DNA of 64,000 bases from CAWIHK01 sp963835935 (GTDB lineage: Bacteria > Bacteroidota > Ignavibacteria > UBA10030 > CAVZMI01). The position numbers were made by a program, and so were the translations under genes. The first letter of the stretch is position 1. Each line of letters starts with the position of its first letter. The notes beneath the pieces were generated by a model that worked only from the letters and a program-made list of their open reading frames with translations, did no database searches and was not told where the DNA came from. Location of the stretch: NCBI GenBank assembly GCA_963835935.1, contig CAWIHK010000001.1, forward strand, positions 248,001 through 312,000. Direction: 5' to 3'. This document shows, piece after piece, positions 42,317-52,610 of this stretch.

Positions 42317-43146
42317 AAAAAAATCTTTTAAAATTTTCCAAGTGCCTTATTTTTTCCTTATTGATTTTATTTTCATTGTCATATAAAGTTTATGGACACA
42401 ATGAATTTTATAAATTCACTACCGACGGAATTATACCTGTTCACGTGCCGAAAGATGCGAGCCTTTCACAAATAATACAGTGGGCAAGTTATCAAAGAAA
42501 TTCGATACCTATTAATGTTGTTTTCTCTTCCGCCGATTTACCATCAAATTTAGATTTGAATACAACAAATAATGAATTTACTAGTGCTGAAAATATTTGG
42601 ACCTCAGCTTCGAATAATTATATCGCTTTTTCGAGTTCAACCGACCCTTTAGCTATTACCATCGATTTTGACACTAACCCCGACAAATTTGGAAAGTCAG
42701 GAGATCTGGATATCTATGCTACTTGCACACATTACGCTGATGAATCCAATCAATGGCTTTCAGGATATTACGACGATTCTGGAAACGCAATCAATTCGCA
42801 AATATTGTTTAATAATTCCGTTGATTGGAATAATAAATATACCTGGATTAATGATCCCAATTCACACATTTATTGGAATTCGAGTACGACATACATTCCT
42901 TTCATGAGTGTAGCTCTACACGAACTTGGTCATCTTTTGGGACTATCACATTGTTCATTAGATTTTACACTTATGAACGCAAATCCACCTGAACCAACGT
43001 TATCTTTAGCAGATGGTGATATTGATAATGGTCAAATGCATGATAAGGGAAAGATAATGTACTACCAAATCCCGCCAGGTATGGCAGGCCATAATAAAAC
43101 CCTAGATGCCTATGACATAGCAATTTTATTGCCAAATCGCAACTGA
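42313..43146 (+). CDS. Secreted metzincin (matrixin-like) metalloprotease
   Basis: From ATG 42313 the protein has ~277 residues with a signal segment (LIFSLLILFSLSYKVYG). The zinc-binding motif HELGHLLGLSH (HExxHxxGxxH) is at about residues 203-213, with the Met-turn region TLMNANPP downstream. The region before it (SSSTDPLAITIDFD and SVDWNNKYTWIND) fits a matrixin fold. No T9SS sorting domain is present, unlike the larger relative nearby. It should be an extracellular or periplasmic protease. Confidence 0.87.
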   Translation: MKKNLLKFSKCLIFSLLILFSLSYKVYGHNEFYKFTTDGIIPVHVPKDASLSQIIQWASYQRNSIPINVVFSSADLPSNLDLNTTNNEFTSAENIWTSASNNYIAFSSSTDPLAITIDFDTNPDKFGKSGDLDIYATCTHYADESNQWLSGYYDDSGNAINSQILFNNSVDWNNKYTWINDPNSHIYWNSSTTYIPFMSVALHELGHLLGLSHCSLDFTLMNANPPEPTLSLADGDIDNGQMHDKGKIMYYQIPPGMAGHNKTLDAYDIAILLPNRN

Positions 43147-43189
43147 CCATCAGTAATTGTCAATAATTCAATCACAAAAAGGAGCTGTT

Positions 43190-43975
43190 ATGAACACATT
43201 TAGAAGATTTATCTGCTTAACAAAGAGGAATGTTATGAAGTTTAATAAATTCCTTTCTAACACTTCATTAATGACATGGTCAATACCACTGAGTGTTTTC
43301 TTATTCATGCTCTTACCTTGCACCGCTGTTTCTCAGCAAGATACGAGTAGACAGGCGATGATCGATAGATTTCAAAAATTACTAAGCAACTCAAATACAA
43401 TTGTAGATGCACAAGTTATTTCAAAGGAAGGTAAGTGGGATCATACTCAAGACTGGAGAGGAATTTATACTTCAATAAAATTCAAAGTTTTCCAAACAAT
43501 TAAAGGTAATGTAGAGGGTAATGAATTTACATTTGATCAACCTGGTGGAACAGCAGAAGGGGTAACTACCATTGTTACGACATCTGCACCATATGATCTA
43601 CATGAAAGAGCAATTTATTTTTTTAAGAATAAAAAATTAACCGGTTATTTGCATCAAAATGCTAAATATCCTATTCGATATGGGAAATTATTTGTAGAAG
43701 ATGAATCTATAGAAGCTGATTTATTTGTCAAAGTTCTTAAAAAATCGTTAACCGATGAATCAGTGATCCCGAGATTTGTGGATATGATAAGGGCAATAAA
43801 AGAGGGGCAAGAATTAAGGAAGAAAGGTTCGAATAAAATCCTACTTATTCCAGATCCTTTAGCAAACTATAAATTTTCAGATACCAAACCGAAGATAATC
43901 CGGAGGTCAAAAGAGAGCATAAAAGATACAATAAAACAAGAAAATAATAACACGATCAAGGGGGGCGTAAAATGA
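43190..43975 (+). CDS. Secreted protein of protease cluster, copy 2
   Basis: The start at ATG 43190 follows AAAGGAGCTG. This ~261-residue paralog of 39004-39825 has the same basic N-terminus, export segment ending CTAVSQQ, and the VDAQVISKEG..TSIKFKVFQTIKG and FDQPGG motifs. Its end overlaps the start of the large protease gene (ATGA), which indicates co-translation with it. Confidence 0.8.
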   Translation: MNTFRRFICLTKRNVMKFNKFLSNTSLMTWSIPLSVFLFMLLPCTAVSQQDTSRQAMIDRFQKLLSNSNTIVDAQVISKEGKWDHTQDWRGIYTSIKFKVFQTIKGNVEGNEFTFDQPGGTAEGVTTIVTTSAPYDLHERAIYFFKNKKLTGYLHQNAKYPIRYGKLFVEDESIEADLFVKVLKKSLTDESVIPRFVDMIRAIKEGQELRKKGSNKILLIPDPLANYKFSDTKPKIIRRSKESIKDTIKQENNNTIKGGVK

Positions 43976-45345
43976 AACGAATATTATCAATTATCGCCTT
44001 TGCCCTTATCAGTCTCCTTTATCTGAATTTTTCTTATTCTCAGATTTCTGCGCCGACACTCTCTTCACCCAAAGACGGTTCGATCCAAGCATCAGAACCA
44101 GTAACAGTATCTTGGCAATCTGTCAATGGCGCAACCGAATACTGGATACAAGTATCAGACACTCAAGATGATTTCTCATGGCCGATTTATAATAACTCTA
44201 CGGGGAGTGATACAAAGAAGTCCTTACAAGGTCTTTCAAGTGGAACAAAATATTATTGGCATGTAAAAGCAGGTTATTATTATGATGATGGTCAAGGAAA
44301 TTTGATTGAGGGATGGAGCGATTATTCAGGGACGTATAGTTTTACCTATAAAACCCCTCCTTCTGCTCCAAATTTAAATTCGCCGGGAGATAATTCATCT
44401 GTATACTCAAATCCAACTTTAATTTGGACTTGCACAGACGAATCCACAGATGAATATTACTTTGAAGTATCGGTCAGCAATGAAATTAATTCAGAAGGAT
44501 ATTTTAAATCTACTGTTACCAACGGCAGTTTTTTAGATATTATGGTCAATGTGGGAGATCAAACTCAACAACAACTCACTAATCTCACAGTTGGAAATAC
44601 ATATTATTGGCATGTAATTGCGGGTAATGATCAGAGCGATCCTGAATGGGGATCTTTTTCAGCAACGTATAGCTTTATCTATTCCACACCCCCACCTTCA
44701 ATCACATCGTTTTCACCAACACAATGCGCTGCAGGTAATAATGACCTTACCTCACAATTAACAATTTATGGCTCGAATTTTGGGTCTGCTCAAGGAAGTG
44801 TAATGTTCTTTTGTGGAAATCCAAACAACTCACAGTACATTTACGCAACAAGTATTTCAGCTTGGACCGATTATGAAATTACATGTATGGTTCCAAAAGG
44901 GACAAGTAGTGGGCATGTATCTGTTATCAGAAGTGACGGTGCTTCAAGCTCTTATCAAAACCTTACCATTACTTATGGATATGAAGGTGGTTATTGGCAT
45001 AACGGACCCATTCAATATTCTGTAGACCCTGCAAATAACAGTTATACAAATACAATTGCTGATATAAATCTAGCGGCAAATACATGGAATAAGCAACCGG
45101 GACTGAATATTAGTTTTCAGCCCAATTCTCAAAGCACAAATATGATTTATTTTGGTCACCCCCCAAGTGGAAAACCAGCTGAGACAACATTAAAATTGGA
45201 TCCTAATGATCCCACAAATGTAATTAGATGTTATACAACCCTTGACGAAACATTGATTTGGAATGATAATGGTTATTTTCTTAATCAAGATCTTCCATCT
45301 ACAATGTTACATGAATTTGGTCACTGGTTAGGCAACCCATCTGGC
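43972..45345 (+). pseudogene. T9SS-type Fn3/IPT metzincin protease, 5' part, interrupted by IS110
   Basis: The part contains a signal peptide (ending FSYSQ), two Fn3-like domains (about residues 24-125 and 128-240), an IPT/TIG-like domain (ITSFSPTQCAAGNNDLTSQLTIYGSNFG, about 245-335) and the start of a metzincin domain. The zinc motif begins HEFGHWLG at 45310-45333 and then runs into IS sequence, losing the third ligand. The C-terminal half continues after the element at about 47380. As present, the open frame ends at 45399 with foreign residues. Confidence 0.85.
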
Positions 45346-45589
45346 TTCGCCCGATTCTTGTTTAAGAGAAACTCTTTTACATTAACCTGTATAAAATAAA
45401 TACAATGTTCTTCAGAATTATGACCGAAGCCGCATTGGCGCTTTTCAAAGCCCGTTGGTTAGGTTGGTCCCGGCTGTTTTCAGTTTTTATATTGGTGGCA
45501 TAGACCCCGTTTGGAAGAGTTCCATACTCTAAAACCGTCGGCTAAAGAACATCGTGCTTTTTTTCATGTTTAATGTAAGGAGTTCTTCA
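45345..45589 (+). ncRNA. Candidate IS110 bridge RNA region
   Basis: IS110-group elements encode a structured bridge RNA in the non-coding end upstream of the recombinase, and this is the only such non-coding stretch here. It contains TTGGTTAGG (45455-45463), sharing eight bases with the left host flank (45325-45332), and TTGGAAG (45511-45517), shared with the right flank (about 47382-47388). This fits target-recognising guides but could be chance. Confidence 0.45.
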
Positions 45590-46960
45590 ATGAAAAAAAA
45601 GAATCAAAAGAACAACGACAAAATTATCCGCATTGATGCACTCAAACAAATCAATCTCAATGCCGCAGGCGTTGATGTTGGCGACAGTCAAATGTATGTC
45701 GCTGTTCCTGAAGATCGCGATGAACAGTTCGTGCGTGTTTTTGGAACGTTCACACGCGATCTAGTCGCGATCGCCCAATGGTTCAAACAATGCAACATCA
45801 CTACTGTTGCAATGGAGTCAACCGGCGTCTATTGGATACCTCTGTTTGAAATTCTTGTCGAACACGGCTTCGAGGTTCTCCTGGTCGATGCTCGTAAAAT
45901 CAAAAATGTCTCCGGCAGAAAAACGGATATCCAAGACTGCCAATGGATTCAACAACTGCTTACCTACGGACTCTTGAACGGTTCATTTATTCCGGAACAG
46001 AACATTCGCGCTCTGCGCGATATGATTCGCCATAGGGCAAATCTTCTGCGCTTCCGTGCTTCTCACATCCAGCATATACAAAAAATTCTTCAACTGATGA
46101 ATCTTAAACTCACCAACGTTATCTCGGATGTTACCGGCACCACCGGTATGCACATCCTGCGCTCTATCGTTAACGGCAACACCGACCCAAAATACTTAGC
46201 ATCATTTCGCGATCCACACTGTAAAAAATCTGAGCAAGAAATCGAACTCTCTCTCGAAGGAAATTATAGAAAAGAATACGTCTTCCAGCTCAAACAAATG
46301 CTCGATCTCTATAACTATTACTCTTCCCTGATTACCGAACTGGATAACGAAACCGAAACCATGTATCGACAACTTCCTTCTCTCGTCAACCCCAAAGAAC
46401 GTCCCCTGAAACCATTAAAACGAAATGTCAATAAGAAAGCCAGGAATGCGCCTTCTTTCGATCTGCGTACTCAACTCTACCGCATCACCGGCGTTGACCT
46501 TGTCCAGGTTGATGGTCTCAATACTTCTACTATCCAGGATATTATCACCGACATCGGCACAGATATGTCGAAATGGAAAACCTCAAAACACTTCTGCTCC
46601 TGGCTTAGACTTGCTCCCAATAATAAAACAACCGGCGGAAAAGTTTTTTTCTCCCATATTCCAAAATCAAAAAATAGAGCCAATAAAGCATTACGTTTGG
46701 CTGCATTCTCTCTTGCCAATGCTAAGTGTGCCCTCGGCGCTTTCTACAGAAGAATCAGATCCAAGTATGGCGCTCCGATGGCTAACATTGCCACCGCTCA
46801 CAAACTTGCACGCATTATCTATAAAATGCTTAAAGATAAAGTCGAGTATGTTGATCTTGGTGAAGACTATTATAATGAAAAATATAAAGCACGTCTTGTA
46901 CGCAACCTTAAAGACAGAGCTAAATCTTTAGGTTTTCATCTCGTCCCTGCTTCACCTTAA
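45590..46960 (+). CDS. IS110-family transposase (DEDD recombinase)
   Basis: The start ATG at 45590 follows AAGGAG; the protein has ~456 residues. The N-terminal DEDD domain begins AAGVDVGDSQMYVAV and includes VAMESTGVYWIPL, VLLVDARKIKNVSGRKTDIQDC. The C-terminal Transposase_20 domain has FCSWLRLAPNNKTTGGKVF and KSKNRANKALRLAA. In relatives I recall the motif is NNKISGGK, with the serine as the nucleophile; here threonine stands in that place, so activity may be altered. It is the only mobile-element transposase seen in the window. Confidence 0.92.
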   Translation: MKKKNQKNNDKIIRIDALKQINLNAAGVDVGDSQMYVAVPEDRDEQFVRVFGTFTRDLVAIAQWFKQCNITTVAMESTGVYWIPLFEILVEHGFEVLLVDARKIKNVSGRKTDIQDCQWIQQLLTYGLLNGSFIPEQNIRALRDMIRHRANLLRFRASHIQHIQKILQLMNLKLTNVISDVTGTTGMHILRSIVNGNTDPKYLASFRDPHCKKSEQEIELSLEGNYRKEYVFQLKQMLDLYNYYSSLITELDNETETMYRQLPSLVNPKERPLKPLKRNVNKKARNAPSFDLRTQLYRITGVDLVQVDGLNTSTIQDIITDIGTDMSKWKTSKHFCSWLRLAPNNKTTGGKVFFSHIPKSKNRANKALRLAAFSLANAKCALGAFYRRIRSKYGAPMANIATAHKLARIIYKMLKDKVEYVDLGEDYYNEKYKARLVRNLKDRAKSLGFHLVPASP

Positions 46961-46973
46961 TGAGTTTCTTGGA

Positions 46974-47373
46974 AGATATGTCGAAATGGAAAACCTCAAA
47001 ACACTTCTGCTCCTGGCTTAGACTTGCTCCCAATAATAAAACAACCGGCGGAAAAGTTTTTTTCTCCCATATTCCAAAATCAAAAAATAGAGCCAATAAA
47101 GCATTACGTTTGGCTGCATTCTCTCTTGCCAATGCTAAGTGTGCCCTCGGCGCTTTCTACAGAAGAATCAGATCCAAGTATGGCGCTCCGATGGCTAACA
47201 TTGCCACCGCTCACAAACTTGCACGCATTATCTATAAAATGCTTAAAGATAAAGTCGAGTATGTTGATCTTGGTGAAGACTATTATAATGAAAAATATAA
47301 AGCACGTCTTGTACGCAACCTTAAAGACAGAGCTAAATCTTTAGGTTTTCATCTCGTCCCTGCTTCACCTTAA
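46974..47373 (+). pseudogene. Duplicated C-terminal fragment of the IS110 transposase
   Basis: This is a second copy of the last ~130 codons of the transposase, from DMSKWKTSKHF to HLVPASP, without the DEDD domain. It follows directly from the first copy, with a 413-bp repeat period. A four-to-seven-base overlap (AGATATG / GGAAG) lies at the join. It encodes no functional transposase alone. Confidence 0.85.
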
Positions 47374-47379
47374 TGAGTT

Positions 47380-50303
47380 TCTTGGAAGGATTGGATGATC
47401 TTTACGGAAATATCGATGATGGAATTATGCATGATGAAGGGAAATTAATGTATTATTATATTCCATTAGGTCAAAAAAAGACGATCACCTCCTGTGATCT
47501 GGCTGGCCCACAATATATATATAGAAACTTCACAGATGTGATTCCCGGGAATCCGCCGCCTACCATTTCAAATTTTGCTGCAAGTGTTGTTAATCAGGAT
47601 GTTGTATTAAATTGGCAGTGGGGTGGATATTTAGATATTGGATTTAATATTTATACTGTTATTGGATCAACTTCAACGAAAATAGGATACAATTCTCCTA
47701 GTCAGCTTACGTATACAGATCCCGGAGCAGCAAATTCTTTACCTAAAACATATTATATTGAAGCATTGAGTACTTCAGGAACATCTAACTCTTATAATAT
47801 AATAGTATTTCCAGCTCCTACATTACCATCGCCAAATAATAATTCATCTGGAGTTCCAATCAATACAACTTTATCATGGAATGCATGCCAGGGTGCAGAT
47901 TTATATCATCTGCAGGTATCTGCTGACCCTTTGTTTAATAATATTTTTTATGATAACATGGCGAGTACCCCCCAATCAAGCATTCCACAACTTTCATATG
48001 GCACAACTTATTATTGGCACGTTTGTGGGATAGGATTAGGGTACACGAGTGCATGGTCTTCTACCTGGTCGTTTACAACCGTTCCGCCTCCACCACCGGC
48101 GGCTCCAACACTTGTATCGCCGGCAACGAATGCAGCAAATGTATCAATGCCACCTGCATTAAGCTGGAATGCTTCGGCAGGAGCAACATCATACGAACTT
48201 CAAGTGTCATCGAATTCTACATTTACATCCATAGCTTATGACAATTCATCACTCACAGGAACATCGGCACAGATAAATGGTCTTGCCAACGGTACGAACT
48301 ACTACTGGCGTGTGAATGCTACGAATGCGGGAGGTACGAGTGCGTGGTCGGGGGTGTGGCAGTTCCAAACAATGATAACACCGCCGGCGTTATCTTCACC
48401 TGTAAATGGAGCAACGAATGTATCGACAACACCTACATTAAGTTGGGGAGCAGTTACAGGAGGCTATTCATATCAATTGCAGGTATCGACCGATTCGACT
48501 TTTTCATCCGCCACAATATTAGGAAGTAGTGGAACATCGTATACACTAGGTACAACACTTTCAAACAACACGACATACTACTGGCGTGTGAGTACATCAA
48601 ATCCTGGCGGTGGCCAAAGCAGTTGGTCATCTACATGGAAATTTACAACTATTCCTACACCACCGGCTCCTCCGCCGCTCTCATCACCTGCCAACGGAGC
48701 GATGAATATTTCGAGAACGCCAACGCTGAGTTGGAGTGCCTGCACAGGAGCAGCATCATACGGATTGCAGGTGGCAATCGATGCGGGATTCACGTCGTTG
48801 GTTGTTAACCAAGCGGGAATTGCCGGAACGTCTTATGCAATCACAACCACATTGGCGAGCAGTACGACATACTACTGGCGAGTTAATGCGACAAATGCAG
48901 GAGGTACTAGTGGTTGGTCGTCGGGATGGTCATTTATTACAGCACCTCCGCCACCGGCTGCACCAACATTAATATCGCCTGCAAATGGGGCAACAAATAT
49001 TCCGATAACTGCTAAATTAATTTGGCATGCTGTGAGTGGAGCTACATCATATACTGTAAATGGAATATGGGGAAATAAAGTGGTGAACGATACATCGTAT
49101 TCTCCTTCTCTTTCGTACAGTTATAACTATACCTGGTCGGTGACAGCTAACAATGCAGGGGGGAGTACAACATCGGCGTCGTGGTCGTTTACAACAGTAC
49201 CGGCGCCACCGGTTGCTCCAACACTTTCATCGCCTGCCAATGGTGCAACAAATGTATCGAGAACTCCGACCCTGAGTTGGAGTGCTTCCACAGGAGCAAC
49301 ATCCTACACAGTGAATGGATCGTGGGGAAGCGCTACAGTCACAAGTACATCGTATACAACACCTACACTTGCTACTGGAACAACTTACACATGGTCGGTG
49401 ACGGCAACAAATACTGGAGGAAGTTCAACATCGGCGACATGGTCATTCACAACTCTACCGGCGCCACCGGCAGCTCCGACACTTATATCGCCTTCCAATG
49501 GGGCAACAAATGTACCTATAAACGCCGCCTTGAGTTGGAATGCTGTGAGTGGAGCTACATCATATACTGTAAACGGAATATGGGGAAATGCGGCAGTGAC
49601 GGGAACATCGTATTCTCCTTCTCTTAGTTACAATTATAACTTTTCATGGTCGGTGACTGCAATCAATGGCGGCGGCAGTGCAACATCGGCAACATGGACT
49701 TTTAAAACAGTTCCTGCACCACCGCCAGCTCCAACACTTTCATCACCCACAAATGGTGCAACAAACGTATCGAGAGCACCGACACTGAGTTGGAGCGCCT
49801 CTTCTGGAGCAACATCTTATACCGTAAATGGCTCATGGGGAAGCGCAACAGTTACAGGAACGTCGTACAAGACGCCCACACTTGCAGCCAGTACAAGGTT
49901 TAGCTGGTCGGTAACAGCAACGAATGCCGGAGGAAGCTCAACATCGGGGACATGGTCATTCACAACAGGAACACTTTCTAAAAAGTCCATCTGTATTGAT
50001 GGTACCGAGTCTGATTACATACCTGAGATTTATAGCTTGTACCAGAATTATCCAAATCCATTCAATCCTTCAACAACGATACAATTCGATTTGCACAATA
50101 CAACGAGGGTAGTATTGAAAATATATAATATGTTGGGGAAGGAAGTTAGGACATTGATTAATGAAGAGGTTGAAGCCGGTTCGTACACGCTTCAATGGAA
50201 TGGTCAGGATGAGCATGGTCGAACTATGCCGAGTGGAATGTATTTCTATCGCCTATCGACGGAAATGTTCTCAGGCACAAAGAAGATGATGCTGTTGCGG
50301 TAA
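47380..50303 (+). pseudogene. T9SS-type Fn3 protease, 3' part after the IS element
   Basis: Reading resumes with LDDLYGNIDDGIMHDEGKLMYYYIP, the counterpart of ADGDIDNGQMHDKGKIMYYQIP in the protease at 42313. Eight Fn3-like repeats of 80-95 residues follow, each opening with a form of PAAPTLSSPANGATNVS and closing WSFTT. Repeats 5-6 and 7-8 form a duplicated pair of ~520 bp. The end is a T9SS type A sorting domain (NYPNPFNPSTTIQFDL, GMYFYRLSTEMFSGTKKMMLLR). The start codon used by the open frame (47373) lies in IS sequence, so the part is probably not translated correctly. Confidence 0.87.
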
Positions 50304-50336
50304 GCAGATAGCATTACATAGCAATACGAAAACAGG

Positions 50337-50370
50337 CCGCTTCATTATTTAATGGAGCGGTTTGTGTTTT
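50337..50370 (+). terminator. Intrinsic terminator after the T9SS protein gene
   Basis: CCGCTTCATTA pairs with TAATGGAGCGG (one mismatch, about 50337-50360) with a two-base loop, followed by a T-rich tract. Confidence 0.75.
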
Positions 50371-50827
50371 TTGTGTAGGTCGATTTTAAAAATCGACCTT
50401 AAACGGCTTTGAAAGTCGAAATAAAATTTCGACCAACATTTGTCTATAGTTATGGCGCGGCCTTTTTAAGATTACGTGATGCAGGATGGCGATGTTGTGC
50501 ATTTTAGATTTAATGTGTAATGCAAAAACCCTACTGAGTTAGCCGCCACGACCTTGAATAAGATGCAAGTTTGATAGATATTATTTTCCAAATTTACACT
50601 TCATCAATTGAAGTGATCCTAAATAATTTAAAAATACTTTTTTCCCTCATTGATTTTAAATTAATTTTTCGATATACTCATAAAACCACGGTGACAAAAA
50701 CATTCCCCGTCTATCGGGATGAACACGACGATGGAATGATGATTCTTCTATCAAATTCGCTCTTATCTTTCTTAATGAAAAAGCATCAGGTAAAGTGTCC
50801 CTTCGACAAGAATATCCGGAGGGAGAC
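50371..50827. other. Intergenic region with palindrome
   Basis: This region holds a 23-bp near-perfect palindrome AGGTCGATTTT-A-AAAATCGACCT (50377-50399) and a second hairpin GTCGAAAT/ATTTCGAC (about 50415-50433). The rest is AT-rich without a gene I would support. An 86-codon frame at 50571 lacks a ribosome site and runs into the next gene. Confidence 0.5.
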
Positions 50828-51556
50828 ATGACGGTGTTTTTCGTTAAGTTAATTGTTTATATCATCGTCACTGCAGCATTATCAACCGCGGCAATTTTTG
50901 TCGGATTAATAGATCGATCGGGTCGATATTACCATGGTATTGCGCACATCTGGTCCCGGTTCTGGATGAAACTTTTTGGTGTCCGGGTTGTTATTCGAGG
51001 AATCGAGCACTTAAAAAGCGATGAGAAATTTATCTACGTTTCGAATCATGCAAGCATGTTCGATATACCGGTAGTACTTGGTTTTATTCCCGATCAAATC
51101 AGGATTATTTTTAAAAAAGAACTCGGCCGGATTCCGATTTTCGGATGGTCGATCTCGGTTGGACATTACATTAGTATTGACCGCAGTAATGCGCGGCGCG
51201 CAAAGGAAAGCCTCGAACGCGCAATCGAAAAAATGAAAGTCGGCAAATCGGTGCTGTTGTTCGCCGAAGGAACCCGAACACGTGACGGGAAAATGCAGCC
51301 GTTCAAACGCGGACCGTTTTCGCTTGCCGTGCGTTCCGGAGTTCCTATTATGCCTTTGACGATCAACGGCAGTTTTCGAGTCATGCCGCCGGATTCGTTG
51401 AGTGTTCATCCCGGAACAATCGAGTTGATTCTTCATCCACCGGTTTATCAGACCGGAGATACGAGCAAAGAATACGAATTGAAATTGATGGAACAAGTTC
51501 GATCGATAATCCTGGCGGATTATGTCGATCAATCGGAACCAGAAACAAAATCATAG
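50828..51556 (+). CDS. plsC: 1-acyl-sn-glycerol-3-phosphate acyltransferase
   Basis: The start ATG at 50828 follows GGAGGGAG. The ~242-residue membrane-associated enzyme has an N-terminal hydrophobic segment and the acyltransferase motifs NHASMFDIP (NHx4D, about 71-79), a KKELGRIP block, FAEGTRTRDGKMQPFKRG (about 144) and GVPIMPLTI. It acylates lysophosphatidic acid in phospholipid synthesis at the inner membrane. It is the first gene of a long operon. Confidence 0.92.
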   Translation: MTVFFVKLIVYIIVTAALSTAAIFVGLIDRSGRYYHGIAHIWSRFWMKLFGVRVVIRGIEHLKSDEKFIYVSNHASMFDIPVVLGFIPDQIRIIFKKELGRIPIFGWSISVGHYISIDRSNARRAKESLERAIEKMKVGKSVLLFAEGTRTRDGKMQPFKRGPFSLAVRSGVPIMPLTINGSFRVMPPDSLSVHPGTIELILHPPVYQTGDTSKEYELKLMEQVRSIILADYVDQSEPETKS

Positions 51557-51567
51557 CAAGGTAAAAT

Positions 51568-51855
51568 ATGGCTGTCACTATTAAAGATGTTGAATATGTT
51601 GCCGCGCTGGCGCATTTGGAATTTTCGGAACTGGAAAAAGAGCGTCTCACGCATGAACTCAATGAAATTCTTTTATACGTCGAACAATTGAATAAATTAA
51701 ATACCGATGACGTTGAACCTCTTTCTCACGTTATTGAATTGAACAATGTTTTCAGAGATGATGTTGTTCAGTCATCGATTCCGGCAGAAGAAGCATTGAA
51801 GAATGCTCCTGCAAAAAATGATAAATTTTTTAAAGTTCCAAAGGTTATTGGTTAA
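51568..51855 (+). CDS. gatC: Aspartyl/glutamyl-tRNA amidotransferase subunit C
   Basis: The protein has 95 residues, the usual GatC length: TIKDVEYVAALAHLEFSEEE-like start, LNEILLYVEQLNKLNTDDVEPLSHV, and the end NAPAKNDKFFKVPKVI. It stabilises the GatA/GatB complex that converts Glu-tRNA-Gln (or Asp-tRNA-Asn). gatA and gatB are not in this window. Spacing to kdsB is two bases. Confidence 0.95.
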   Translation: MAVTIKDVEYVAALAHLEFSELEKERLTHELNEILLYVEQLNKLNTDDVEPLSHVIELNNVFRDDVVQSSIPAEEALKNAPAKNDKFFKVPKVIG

Positions 51856-51857
51856 CC

Positions 51858-52610
51858 ATGACATCAGTTGCAGCAATTATACCGGCTCGATTTGGTTCCA
51901 CCAGACTTCCGGCAAAACCGTTGGCCGATATCTGTGGAAAGCCGATGATTCAGCGTGTGTGTGAACAGGTCTCAAAATCTCCGGTTATCAATCGCGTTAT
52001 CGTAGCGACTGATGACATGCGCATCGCTACTGTTGTCGAGGATTTTGGCGGAGAAGTTATTATGACATCCGTTGATATCCAAAGTGGGAGTGACAGGTGC
52101 GCGGCGGTCGCAAAGCAAATTGAAGCGGATATTATTGTCAATGTTCAAGGCGATGAACCGTTGATTTCTCCGGTGATGATCGATGAAGCCGTTCAACCGT
52201 TTCTGCAGGATCCAATGATTACCATGGGTACTGTCGTCCGTCAAATCACGAATGAGGAAGACCTTAAGAATCCGTCAGTTGTCAAGGCGGTTCTCGATCT
52301 GCATGGAAACGCATTATATTTTACACGCTCGGTCGTGCCATACATTCGCGATAACGAATCGGGTGAAAACTGGGTGACTCAGCACGCATTTTACAAACAT
52401 TTTGGTTTGTATGTATATAAGAAAAATTTTTTATTGACATATACACAATTGAAACCGACACCATTGGAAAAAGCCGAGCGGCTCGAGCAATTGCGAGTTC
52501 TTGAATATGGCTATAAAATTCATTGTGTTATAACAAATGAAGAAAGTATCGCTGTCGACACGCCGGACGATCTTGAACGAGTGCGAAAAATCTATCAACA
52601 AAAAATATGA
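51858..52610 (+). CDS. kdsB: 3-deoxy-manno-octulosonate cytidylyltransferase
   Basis: The protein has 250 residues and starts with the nucleotidyltransferase motif IIPARFGSTRLPAKPL, then GKPMIQRV, VATDD, SGSDR and NVQGDEPLISP. It forms CMP-KDO from CTP and KDO for lipopolysaccharide inner core synthesis, which supports a Gram-negative envelope. The stop overlaps the next start (ATGA). Its co-operon with pyrG, which makes its substrate CTP, is functionally sensible. Confidence 0.96.
   Translation: MTSVAAIIPARFGSTRLPAKPLADICGKPMIQRVCEQVSKSPVINRVIVATDDMRIATVVEDFGGEVIMTSVDIQSGSDRCAAVAKQIEADIIVNVQGDEPLISPVMIDEAVQPFLQDPMITMGTVVRQITNEEDLKNPSVVKAVLDLHGNALYFTRSVVPYIRDNESGENWVTQHAFYKHFGLYVYKKNFLLTYTQLKPTPLEKAERLEQLRVLEYGYKIHCVITNEESIAVDTPDDLERVRKIYQQKI

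Larger units (their letters stand above)
45335..47387 (+). mobile_element. IS110-family insertion element with duplicated 3' end
   Basis: The element splits the protease gene. It has a ~250 bp non-coding left part, a full transposase gene, and a tandem copy of its last ~413 bp (46561-46973 repeated at 46974-47386). IS110 elements lack terminal inverted repeats, so the exact ends are estimated from where coding similarity to the protease family stops and resumes. Confidence 0.8.

Noticed and set aside
50571..50831. 86-codon plus-strand frame upstream of plsC as a gene
   Set aside because: It lacks a ribosome site, overlaps the start of plsC and its composition looks non-coding.
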